A stretch of 22,111 bases of DNA from an uncultured bacterium (GTDB lineage: Bacteria; Bipolaricaulota; Bipolaricaulia; UBA7950; UBA9294), in contig CAIOLV010000014.1 in assembly GCA_903859225.1 (NCBI GenBank), positions 1 to 22,111 of the forward strand, read 5' to 3'. Below are positions 15,308 through 21,395 of this stretch, piece by piece; the stretch's first letter is position 1, and each line of letters opens with the position of its first letter. The notes under the pieces are model-generated. The model worked only from the letters and a program-made list of their open reading frames with translations, was not told where the DNA came from and did not search any database. A program made the position numbers and the translations under genes.

Positions 15308-16564
15308 ATGGCAAATGCTCCCACGTTGAACCCGTTTGAGATCTCTCAGCGGCAGCTCGACATGGCGGCCAAGAAACTCGACCTGGACCCGCAAATCCAC
15401 GCGATGCTCCGCGAGCCGATGCGTGTCCTGCAGGTTCACTTCCCCGTGCGTATGGACGACGGCAAGGTGAAGGCGTTCACCGGGTTCCGCGTCCAGTACA
15501 ACGACGCGCGCGGCCCGACGAAGGGCGGGATCCGTTTCCATCCTGAGGAAACGATTGATACCGTCAAGGCTCTCGCCGCGTGGATGACGTGGAAGTGCGC
15601 CGTGGTCGACATTCCGTACGGCGGCGGCAAGGGTGGCGTCATCTGCAACCCCAAGGAGCTTTCCGTCACGGAACTCGAGCGAGTCTCGCGTGGGTTCATC
15701 CGTGCGATCGGGCGCTTCATCGGTCCCGAGCGGGACATTCCGGCCCCTGACGTCTACACGACCCCGCAGATCATGGCCTGGATGATGGACGAGTACTCGA
15801 CGATCGTCGGGTACAACGCTCCGGGAGTGATCACGGGCAAGCCCCTCGCGCTGGGAGGGTCCCTCGGTCGCGGCGATGCAACTGCTCGCGGTGCCGTCCA
15901 CTGCATCGTCGAGGCGGCCAAGGAACTGGGGATCAACCTCAAGGGCGCGACGGTCGCGATCCAGGGCTACGGGAATGCCGGCTACTACGCGGCGAAGCTG
16001 ATGAAGGAGATGGCCGGCAGCAAGATCGTTGCCGTCACCGATTCTCGCGCCGGCGTCTACGATCCCAACGGGATCGATCCCGATGGCGCGAACGACCACA
16101 AGCAGAAGACCGGCTCGCTCAGCGGCTACAAGGGTCTGAAGGCCATCACGAATGCCGAGATCCTCGAGCTGGACGTCGACATCTTGATTCCTGCAGCGAT
16201 CGAGAACGTCATCACCGACAAGAACGCTGCCAAGATCAAGGCGAAGATCATCGCCGAAGCCGCGAACGGCCCGACGACGCCTGAAGCCGACGCGATTCTG
16301 TACAAGAATGGGAAGTACCTCATTCCCGATTTCCTGTGCAACTCGGGCGGCGTCACGGTGTCCTACTTCGAGTGGGTCCAGAACATCGGCGGGTTCTATT
16401 GGACCATCGACGAGGTGTACAGCCGCCTCGAAGAAAAGATGGTTCGGGCCTTCCACGACGTCCATGAGATGGCCAAGAAGCACCACGTCGACAACCGCAT
16501 CGGCGCCTACATGGTGTCCATTGCCCGCGTCGCGGAGGCCATGAAGCTGCGTGGCTGGGTATAG
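15308..16564 (+). CDS. gdhA: Glutamate dehydrogenase, paralog 1
   Basis: It interconverts glutamate with 2-oxoglutarate and ammonia using NAD(P). The 418-residue length and sequence match the hexameric Thermotoga/archaeal-like type. Catalytic and binding residues are present: K72 ([11 protein letters not shown]), K96 (MTWK), K108 (PYGGGKGG), D148 (IPAPDV), the Rossmann GYGNAG (220-225) and S352 (VSYFEW). The lysine and serine pair that selects glutamate in this superfamily is kept, so leucine or phenylalanine dehydrogenase is less likely. The second beta strand ends in TDS; I cannot decide NAD versus NADP. The gene has its own strong promoter and is followed by a GC-rich hairpin, so it is probably monocistronic. 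Two related copies lie downstream at 18436 and 21396. Confidence 0.93.
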   Translation: MANAPTLNPFEISQRQLDMAAKKLDLDPQIHAMLREPMRVLQVHFPVRMDDGKVKAFTGFRVQYNDARGPTKGGIRFHPEETIDTVKALAAWMTWKCAVVDIPYGGGKGGVICNPKELSVTELERVSRGFIRAIGRFIGPERDIPAPDVYTTPQIMAWMMDEYSTIVGYNAPGVITGKPLALGGSLGRGDATARGAVHCIVEAAKELGINLKGATVAIQGYGNAGYYAAKLMKEMAGSKIVAVTDSRAGVYDPNGIDPDGANDHKQKTGSLSGYKGLKAITNAEILELDVDILIPAAIENVITDKNAAKIKAKIIAEAANGPTTPEADAILYKNGKYLIPDFLCNSGGVTVSYFEWVQNIGGFYWTIDEVYSRLEEKMVRAFHDVHEMAKKHHVDNRIGAYMVSIARVAEAMKLRGWV

Positions 16565-16588
16565 GAACGAGCGATTCGGGGATCGCAG

Positions 16589-16613
16589 GAGGGGGCCGCT
16601 TCGCGGCCCCCTC
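16589..16613 (+). terminator. GC-rich hairpin terminator after the first glutamate dehydrogenase
   Basis: GAGGGGGCCGC (16589-16599) and GCGGCCCCCTC (16603-16613) form a perfect 11-bp stem around a TTC loop, 24 bp after the stop codon. The following tract TAGCTTGTCCT is only weakly T-rich, so termination may be incomplete or factor-assisted, but stem strength and position fit a terminator. Confidence 0.75.
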
Positions 16614-16655
16614 TAGCTTGTCCTGCCTGGAGAACGCCATCCCAATTCGCTTAAG

Positions 16656-17420
16656 ATGCTATCTGCAATGACCACGGCGACACGCCACAAAGACACGACC
16701 GAGCGCAGAGCATTTCTCAAGCAGGTCCTCCCTGCTCTGACCGACAGGGAGGTCACGGAGCTCGAGGAGATCTCGCTTCTCGTCCATCACGAGGAGGGCG
16801 ACCTCATCGCCCAGGAAGGGGCGTACGCCTCAGGCGTCTTCATTGTCCAGACAGGGCTGGTAAGCATCGGCAAGTACGCCAGCCGCGGTTGGGAGAAGCG
16901 TTGCCTCCGGTTCCTTGCTGTGGGGGAGATGTTCGGGCTGGAGGCCGCGTTTCTCGAACGCGAGCCGATCAACGTCGAGTACGCCAAGGCGCTGGTTGAG
17001 TCGACGCTCGTGTTCTTCGAACGATCGAACTTCCTCGCCTTCGGCAAGCAGCACCCGCGGTTGTTCGCCGACCTCTGCCGCTGGCTCGCTCGGGAAGTCA
17101 TCATGCTGGAGTTCAAGCTGACGCGACAGGCCGTCGAATCGATGGACCGGAACCTCGCGCTCCTGCTGATCGCCCTCGGGAACAAGTACGGGACACCGCA
17201 CGACGGCGGCACCGTCCTCAGTCTCTCGATCCCGCGGCAGACGATGGCCGAGATGCTCGGCGTCTCTCTGGAGACGCTCATGCGTGGGCTGAAGCGATTC
17301 CGTGAACTGGATCTTCTCTCGACCGATCGTGGCGAGATCTGCATCAAGGATCTCGACGCCCTTGGCGCACGAGCGCGCGTCAACCAGTTCTACCTATCGA
17401 TCATCCAAGAGACACTCTGA
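16656..17420 (+). CDS. Crp/Fnr-family transcriptional regulator 1
   Basis: The protein is a likely homodimeric DNA-binding regulator. Of 254 residues, about 40-125 form a cNMP-binding-type beta barrel (VHHEEGDLIAQEGAYASGVF, then FLAVGEMFGLEAAF). A long dimer helix follows, then a winged helix-turn-helix (about 189-225, SIPRQTMAEMLGVSLETLMR). The phosphate-binding cassette arginine/serine of E. coli CRP is not evident (EREPINVEYAKAL), so cAMP binding is not supported. No N-terminal cysteine cluster of FNR type exists. The start may be ATG 16656 or ATG 16668. Neither has a clear Shine-Dalgarno, and a TAAGAT (16652-16657) just upstream hints at a nearly leaderless message from 16668. Its 3' end overlaps the opposite regulator by 27 bp. 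A role in controlling the flanking dehydrogenase genes is inferred from position only. Confidence 0.85.
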   Translation: MLSAMTTATRHKDTTERRAFLKQVLPALTDREVTELEEISLLVHHEEGDLIAQEGAYASGVFIVQTGLVSIGKYASRGWEKRCLRFLAVGEMFGLEAAFLEREPINVEYAKALVESTLVFFERSNFLAFGKQHPRLFADLCRWLAREVIMLEFKLTRQAVESMDRNLALLLIALGNKYGTPHDGGTVLSLSIPRQTMAEMLGVSLETLMRGLKRFRELDLLSTDRGEICIKDLDALGARARVNQFYLSIIQETL

Positions 17421-18221
17421 CGCCTCGCCTTCGCGAAGGAGAAGCGCGTCCTGCGCAAGATCGCGCGGGCTGAATACCATCTGCCCGCCGTCCGTTCGTA
17501 GGCCGGGCAACTCGCGAAGAGCTCGCCTCATCTGCGCCGGCGAGAGCCTCGACAGCTCGCCGAGGATGCGAGCATCGATCGCCTCGGGCAGCGCGAGCGA
17601 TTCCTCCCCTTCGACGGGTTCGCAGGCAGGGGCCACATCGAGGAGGGTGGCTGCGAGCCGGGTGGCGGGACCCAGAAGCTGCCGCGCTCTGGCGCGGCGC
17701 AGCCGGAAGCAGCGCGTTGCCAGATGCCTAACCAGCAGCGCGGAGAAGCGGGAGTCCTCGACCATCGCCCGCTCGAACGAGGCGCGGTCGAGGAACAAGA
17801 GGCTGACCTCCGTGAGCGCGCGGCACGACGTGCGGTGACGCTCCTCCAACGCGGGGAGCAGGATTTCGATCCCCATGAGATCCCCTGGGCTCAAGAGGTC
17901 CGGCGGCGCGTCCATCTGTCCCCGGGCGCTCCCGCCCTCCGTCTCCAGCACCAGCCCCTGAGAGATCCACTGCAGCCCCGCGGCGAACGTCCCCTCTCGG
18001 CAGATCAATTCCTCTGCGGCATAGCGAACGTGCAGAGGGCGATAGGCCCCGAGGAGGTCCGCAAGTCCATCTGGGCAGGGAGACGATTCCTGACTTCGCA
18101 TACGCATGACCATTCCGCAACGATACGCGAGACGAGGAGAGTGCTGCCATGCTGTCGTACGGAACTCGCGGAGTCCTTTCGCAGACGTGCGCAAGCACAG
18201 GGACAGCGAGCGAGGTGTCAT
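17394..18221 (-). CDS. Crp/Fnr-like regulator 2, divergent
   Basis: This frame encodes a more diverged member of the cNMP-barrel regulator fold. A segment YRPLHVRYAAEELICREG continues to QWISQGLVL and LLSPGDLMGIEIL, matching the barrel. After a helical linker, a degenerate winged HTH is visible (LPEAIDARILGELSRLSPAQ and on, ending RTDGGQMVFSPRDLAQ). The start is uncertain. ATG 18221 has AGGAG six bases upstream (275 residues). ATG 18305 has GGAG (303 residues). ATG 18113 has no good site but gives the usual family length (240 residues). It is cysteine-rich, without FNR spacing. The stop lies inside the 3' end of regulator 1, and the gene is divergent from the second dehydrogenase, a common arrangement for a local regulator. 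Ligand unknown. Confidence 0.75.
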   Translation of the reverse strand: MTPRSLSLCLRTSAKGLREFRTTAWQHSPRLAYRCGMVMRMRSQESSPCPDGLADLLGAYRPLHVRYAAEELICREGTFAAGLQWISQGLVLETEGGSARGQMDAPPDLLSPGDLMGIEILLPALEERHRTSCRALTEVSLLFLDRASFERAMVEDSRFSALLVRHLATRCFRLRRARARQLLGPATRLAATLLDVAPACEPVEGEESLALPEAIDARILGELSRLSPAQMRRALRELPGLRTDGGQMVFSPRDLAQDALLLREGEASECLLDDR

Positions 18222-18347
18222 CTGACACTCCTGTAGTCCCAACTTGCCCATCTCATTCTGCTCCACGATGCCACGGTCGGCTTGCCGTGTGTCGAGAAGA
18301 ACCATGGCGTACTCCAGGTTCGCTCAGTGCGAGATGAAGCGCTGCTG

Positions 18348-18373
18348 CATGCAAGAATGAACGCGCTTGCATG
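18348..18373. promoter_or_regulatory. Perfect dyad (putative operator) upstream of the second glutamate dehydrogenase
   Basis: CATGCAAG (18348-18355) and CTTGCATG (18366-18373) are exact reverse complements 10 bp apart, so the half-sites lie 18 bp centre to centre. It sits in the divergent spacer between regulator 2 and the dehydrogenase and would cover the -35 area of the dehydrogenase promoter. Dimeric regulators of the Crp/Fnr family bind such sites; the half-site differs from the CRP and FNR consensus. Confidence 0.45.
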
Positions 18374-18383
18374 GCGCCTTCGG

Positions 18384-18389
18384 TATAGA
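18384..18389 (+). promoter_or_regulatory. Possible -10 element of the second glutamate dehydrogenase
   Basis: TATAGA lies 46 nt before the ATG at 18436 without a recognisable -35 box at 16-18 nt. The dyad at 18348-18373 takes that position, as in activator-dependent promoters. Start predicted near 18396. Confidence 0.35.
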
Positions 18390-18435
18390 CGCCGCGGAGC
18401 GTTCGATACCCTTCCTGGTCGGAGGTGGACGCCTT

Positions 18436-19740
18436 ATGGCGATTCAAGATAAGACGAGGACGATCCCGGGAGGCATCGCCGAAACCCAGATCAACCCGTA
18501 TGCGATGATGTTGCAGCAGCTGGACATGGTCCGAGAGGAAACGGACATACCAGCTGGGATCTGGGAGATCCTGCGCCGTCCCGAGAGAGCCCTTGAGGTA
18601 AGCATTCCGGTCACACGAGACGATGGGACCATTGAGGTCTTCACGGGCTACCGTGTGCAGTACAGCAGCGCTCGTGGCCCCTGCAAAGGTGGAATCCGCT
18701 TCCATCTTGGCGTGACAGCCGATGAAGTCAAAGCTCTCGCCGGATGGATGACATGGAAGTGCGCTGTCGTCAACATCCCGTATGGCGGCGGCAAGGGTGG
18801 CGTGATCTGCGATCCGACCCGCCTGTCGCGCGGCGAGCTGGAACGCCTCACGCGAAGGTACACTGCGGCCATCTTCCCGCTCATCGGAACGCGGCGTGAC
18901 GTTCCGGCTCCGGACGTCAATACGAACTCCGAGATCATGAATTGGATCGTCGACACGGCCGGCCTCCTCAGCGGAGAGGCGGTTCCCGGAATCGTGACAG
19001 GCAAGTCGCTCGAGATGGGTGGCGCACTCGGCCGACGAGAGGCGACAGGGCGCGGAGTCATGGTCGCCACGTTGGGAGTCCTGCAGCGCCTGGGCATGGA
19101 TGTCACGAAGACGCGCATCGCCATTCAGGGCTTCGGCAACGTCGGCTCCATCAGCGCACAGCTTCTGGCGCAGTGCGGAGCGAAGATTACGGGAATCAGC
19201 GATATCTCGGGAGCCTACCACTGCCCGCACGGGTTTGACATCGAAGATGTGCTTCGGCATGTCGCAACGTCCCCGGGGCACCTGCTCGCTGGGTACGACG
19301 GGCGCGGCGTCGAGGAGATCAAGAGCAGCGAAGTCCTCACGCTCGACGTCGACGTGCTCATTCCTGCGGCTCTCGAGGCGCAGATCACGGCCAAGAACGC
19401 TCGCGACATCCAAGCCAGGGTCATCGTGGAAGGTGCGAACGGCCCGACGACGCCCGAGGCGGATCTGATCCTTGGAGAGCGCGACGTCACCATTGTTCCG
19501 GACATCCTCGCCAATGCTGGCGGTGTCGTCTGTTCGTACTTCGAGTGGGTCCAGAACATCCAGTGCTTCCCGTGGGAAGAGGAAGAAACCAACCAGCGGC
19601 TGGCGCAGATCCTTCAGCGCTCGCTGAACGAGGTGTGGACGCTGGCTCAAGAGCGGAAGATCTCGCTTCGCTTGGCCGCGTTCGTCCTCGGGGTGGAGCG
19701 CGTGGCGTCGGCCGTCCAGCTGCGCGGCATCTTCCCCTAG
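18436..19740 (+). CDS. Glutamate dehydrogenase, paralog 2
   Basis: It belongs to the same Glu/Leu/Phe/Val dehydrogenase family, 434 residues. Visible residues are K84 (GPCKGGIRFH), K108 (MTWK), K120 (PYGGGKGG), D160 (VPAPDV), the Rossmann GFGNVG (232-237) and S367 in VVCSYFEW. All key positions are kept, so it should be active. It is close to paralog 1 in the catalytic domain but diverged elsewhere: for example HP after GGIRF becomes HL, and the cofactor-domain loops differ (SDISGAYHCPHG). That argues against a recent tandem copy. ATG 18436 is chosen because GGAGGT (18421-18426) precedes it; an in-frame TTG at 18367 would lie in the dyad. The nucleotidyltransferase gene follows within 22 bp, probably in one transcript. 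Which of the three paralogs is anabolic cannot be read here. Confidence 0.92.
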   Translation: MAIQDKTRTIPGGIAETQINPYAMMLQQLDMVREETDIPAGIWEILRRPERALEVSIPVTRDDGTIEVFTGYRVQYSSARGPCKGGIRFHLGVTADEVKALAGWMTWKCAVVNIPYGGGKGGVICDPTRLSRGELERLTRRYTAAIFPLIGTRRDVPAPDVNTNSEIMNWIVDTAGLLSGEAVPGIVTGKSLEMGGALGRREATGRGVMVATLGVLQRLGMDVTKTRIAIQGFGNVGSISAQLLAQCGAKITGISDISGAYHCPHGFDIEDVLRHVATSPGHLLAGYDGRGVEEIKSSEVLTLDVDVLIPAALEAQITAKNARDIQARVIVEGANGPTTPEADLILGERDVTIVPDILANAGGVVCSYFEWVQNIQCFPWEEEETNQRLAQILQRSLNEVWTLAQERKISLRLAAFVLGVERVASAVQLRGIFP

Positions 19741-19762
19741 ACGCCAGGTGGTCGATGCACCG

Positions 19763-20296
19763 ATGAACGTCGAGACGCCTAGCGCTCTTCTTCCATCCGA
19801 GGCTCCAGCCGGCGCGCTCGTCGAGCGAGCGATCGATCGATGCGCGCGCCGGCGTGGGGAGACTTCGGAGTCGACGTTGGAGCGGCTGCGCAGGGGAGAT
19901 TCCGAGGCCCACAGTTCGTTTCGCTATGCCTTGGCGAAGGAACTGGGAGAGTACCTGGGAGGTCTCGGGGTCTCCTTCCGCGCCCTCTATGTCTATGGGA
20001 GTGCGATGGGCAGTGCGGCTTCGTCGTGTTCCGACATCGATATCCTCGCCGTCGTCGAGCGACGCCGGGACGAAGTCATGCGGCTCCTGTTGCGGATTGA
20101 CCTTGCGTTAGCTGCATGCTACCGCGAGCTTCTGCAAGGAATCCCCACTCCTGCGTCGCTGCTTGACGTGCATGTCATGGACGCGGGCGAGGAGCGCGAG
20201 CGCCGCGGCTACGGTGCACTCCTAACGGGGTTAGGCACCTGCCCGGTGTGCCTCTGGCGCCGGTCGTACGAGACCGCCGCAGCTTCTCGGTCCTAG
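19763..20296 (+). CDS. Small pol-beta-superfamily nucleotidyltransferase domain protein
   Basis: The protein of 177 residues (from ATG 19763; GTG 19748 gives five more) carries the nucleotidyltransferase signature YGSAMGSAASSCSDIDIL. G79-S80 and the metal-binding pair D91/D93 are followed by a third acidic position at D135 (LLDVHVM). These are the catalytic elements of the DNA polymerase beta fold, used by enzymes that move a nucleotide onto protein, RNA, drug or another nucleotide, so the residues suggest activity but not substrate. An alpha-helical N-terminus precedes the core, and a GTCPVC pair of cysteines lies near the C-terminus. A weak AGGTGG precedes the ATG. It is probably cotranscribed with the dehydrogenase just upstream, which suggests a regulatory or modifying role. 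A toxin-antitoxin MNT role is possible, but no HEPN partner gene is seen nearby. Confidence 0.75.
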   Translation: MNVETPSALLPSEAPAGALVERAIDRCARRRGETSESTLERLRRGDSEAHSSFRYALAKELGEYLGGLGVSFRALYVYGSAMGSAASSCSDIDILAVVERRRDEVMRLLLRIDLALAACYRELLQGIPTPASLLDVHVMDAGEERERRGYGALLTGLGTCPVCLWRRSYETAAASRS

Positions 20297-20320
20297 ACGC
20301 CGGAGATCTGCGCCTTCCAC

Positions 20321-21286
20321 TTAGCGAGCGCTGATGAACAGCTGCTTCATCTCCGACAGGTCGTACGCGTTGAACTGCACGACGCTCAAGACATCGATGT
20401 GCGTTTGGCTTCCCGGGTTGACGCACCATGTGTCGCCAATCTGCATCTTGTAGTCAGCTAGAGTCACCGCCTCGTGGCAATGCCCGCATAGAACGAGGTA
20501 GGGCTGCTCGCGCTCGATGAACCTCCCGATTTCCGAACTGCCGACATGGTCGGGAAGCCGCAGATGATCGTGACGGCCTTGAGGCGGCATCGAGTCAAGC
20601 GGGGTGTTGTAGGGAGGAGAGTGGAACAGGTGGATCGTCCGATCCGGCGTGTACGAGAGAGCTTCGCCACCGTTCGAACGCTCTAGGTAGCTTGCGTAGT
20701 CCGCCAGGTCGTCGGCGATCGTCGTGCGCGTCTGCGTCAGGACGGTCTGGATCCCCACGCTGTGAACGTCAGCGCAGGGGTCCATGCCCGGTGGTATGAG
20801 GCGAACGTGGTTCTCGTACTTGACCCAGTCGACCAACAGGCCTGCCCCAGGTGGGACGTATGGATATCCCGTCACCGACAGAAGGGGGACCTCATCAGTG
20901 AAGAATGCGTGCATCTGCTTGGCGTCGCGGAGCTCGACCAGTCGATCATTCACCAAGTGGAACCCCAGCGTCGTCTCGTCCAACTCGCGCAGCAGCGCCT
21001 CGTTGGCCCTGCAGTCATCGTTTCCCATGATGGCATAGATGCTCGTGTGCCGGTGCGCTGCGAGGAAACTCTGGAAAAGCGGGGTCAACGTCCGTTCGAT
21101 GAAACGTCGCTGTAGCTCGACAAGATCGGCGCCCTCCGCTTCTTCGGACGAGGAACTGGGCTCGCCTCCCGGCAACAAGTCGCCGGCGATGAATACGGAG
21201 GAAATCCGCCACGCGTCGGCGATCCGCAGCAGGAGCTCGTAGAGGCGGACGTTCCCATGGAGATCTGCTACGGCCACCGCGTGCAC
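20321..21286 (-). CDS. Icc-like calcineurin-type metallophosphoesterase
   Basis: The 321-residue product has the two-metal phosphoesterase motifs in order: DLH (D8, H10), AGDLL (D36), MGNDD (N89), HSPPYNTPLD (H222) and CGHCHE (H269, H271). The HSPPYNTPLD form resembles Icc-related (COG2129-type) phosphoesterases. Relatives act on phosphodiesters, including cyclic nucleotides, but the substrate is unknown. No signal peptide or membrane segment is visible, so it is likely cytoplasmic. Its GTG start at 21286 has no Shine-Dalgarno and lies about 3 nt from a predicted transcription start, suggesting leaderless translation. It is tail-to-tail with the nucleotidyltransferase (24 bp apart) and divergent from the third dehydrogenase. 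Confidence 0.82.
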   Translation of the reverse strand: MHAVAVADLHGNVRLYELLLRIADAWRISSVFIAGDLLPGGEPSSSSEEAEGADLVELQRRFIERTLTPLFQSFLAAHRHTSIYAIMGNDDCRANEALLRELDETTLGFHLVNDRLVELRDAKQMHAFFTDEVPLLSVTGYPYVPPGAGLLVDWVKYENHVRLIPPGMDPCADVHSVGIQTVLTQTRTTIADDLADYASYLERSNGGEALSYTPDRTIHLFHSPPYNTPLDSMPPQGRHDHLRLPDHVGSSEIGRFIEREQPYLVLCGHCHEAVTLADYKMQIGDTWCVNPGSQTHIDVLSVVQFNAYDLSEMKQLFISAR

Positions 21287-21295
21287 AGTATGCCA

Positions 21296-21323
21296 AGAGT
21301 ACAGAGGGGCTGTCAGTTGTCAA
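21296..21323 (-). promoter_or_regulatory. Predicted promoter of the metallophosphoesterase
   Basis: A perfect TTGACA (minus strand, 21323-21318) with a 16-nt spacer precedes TACTCT (21301-21296). Transcription near 21289 would leave almost no leader before the GTG at 21286. The -35 is excellent and the -10 poor. Confidence 0.45.
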
Positions 21324-21355
21324 GCGGAAACCGCCTGGCGCGACGCGATCGGATG

Positions 21356-21364
21356 TGCTACAAA
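21356..21364 (+). promoter_or_regulatory. Possible extended -10 promoter of the third glutamate dehydrogenase
   Basis: TG-C-TACAAA (21356-21364) has the extended -10 form. I see no good -35. The predicted start near 21371 gives a 25-nt leader with GAAAGGA (21382-21388) before the ATG. It lies close to the opposite promoter of the phosphoesterase, so the two may interfere. Confidence 0.35.
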
Positions 21365-21395
21365 GCAGCATCAAGACGTGCGAAAGGACAGAGAC

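Noticed and set aside
14900..16486. Long minus-strand ORF (528 codons) opposite punA and the first dehydrogenase
   Set aside because: It crosses a promoter and two conserved genes and has low-complexity Arg/Asp-rich sequence typical of a shadow frame.
16656..17420. cAMP binding by regulator 1
   Set aside because: The phosphate-binding cassette arginine-serine pair of CRP is not visible, so a cAMP ligand is unsupported.
16656..18221. FNR-type oxygen sensing by the two Crp-like regulators
   Set aside because: Neither has the N-terminal cysteine cluster spacing plus the internal cysteine of FNR; regulator 2 is cysteine-rich, but the spacing does not fit.
18253..19650. Minus-strand ORF (465 codons) opposite the second dehydrogenase
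   Set aside because: It is antisense to a conserved enzyme and has no recognisable domain; similar frames appear opposite all three dehydrogenases because the sense codons are shared.
19763..20296. MNT/HEPN toxin-antitoxin pair
   Set aside because: The nucleotidyltransferase has the right motif type, but no HEPN-like partner ORF lies beside it; its neighbours are a dehydrogenase and a phosphoesterase.
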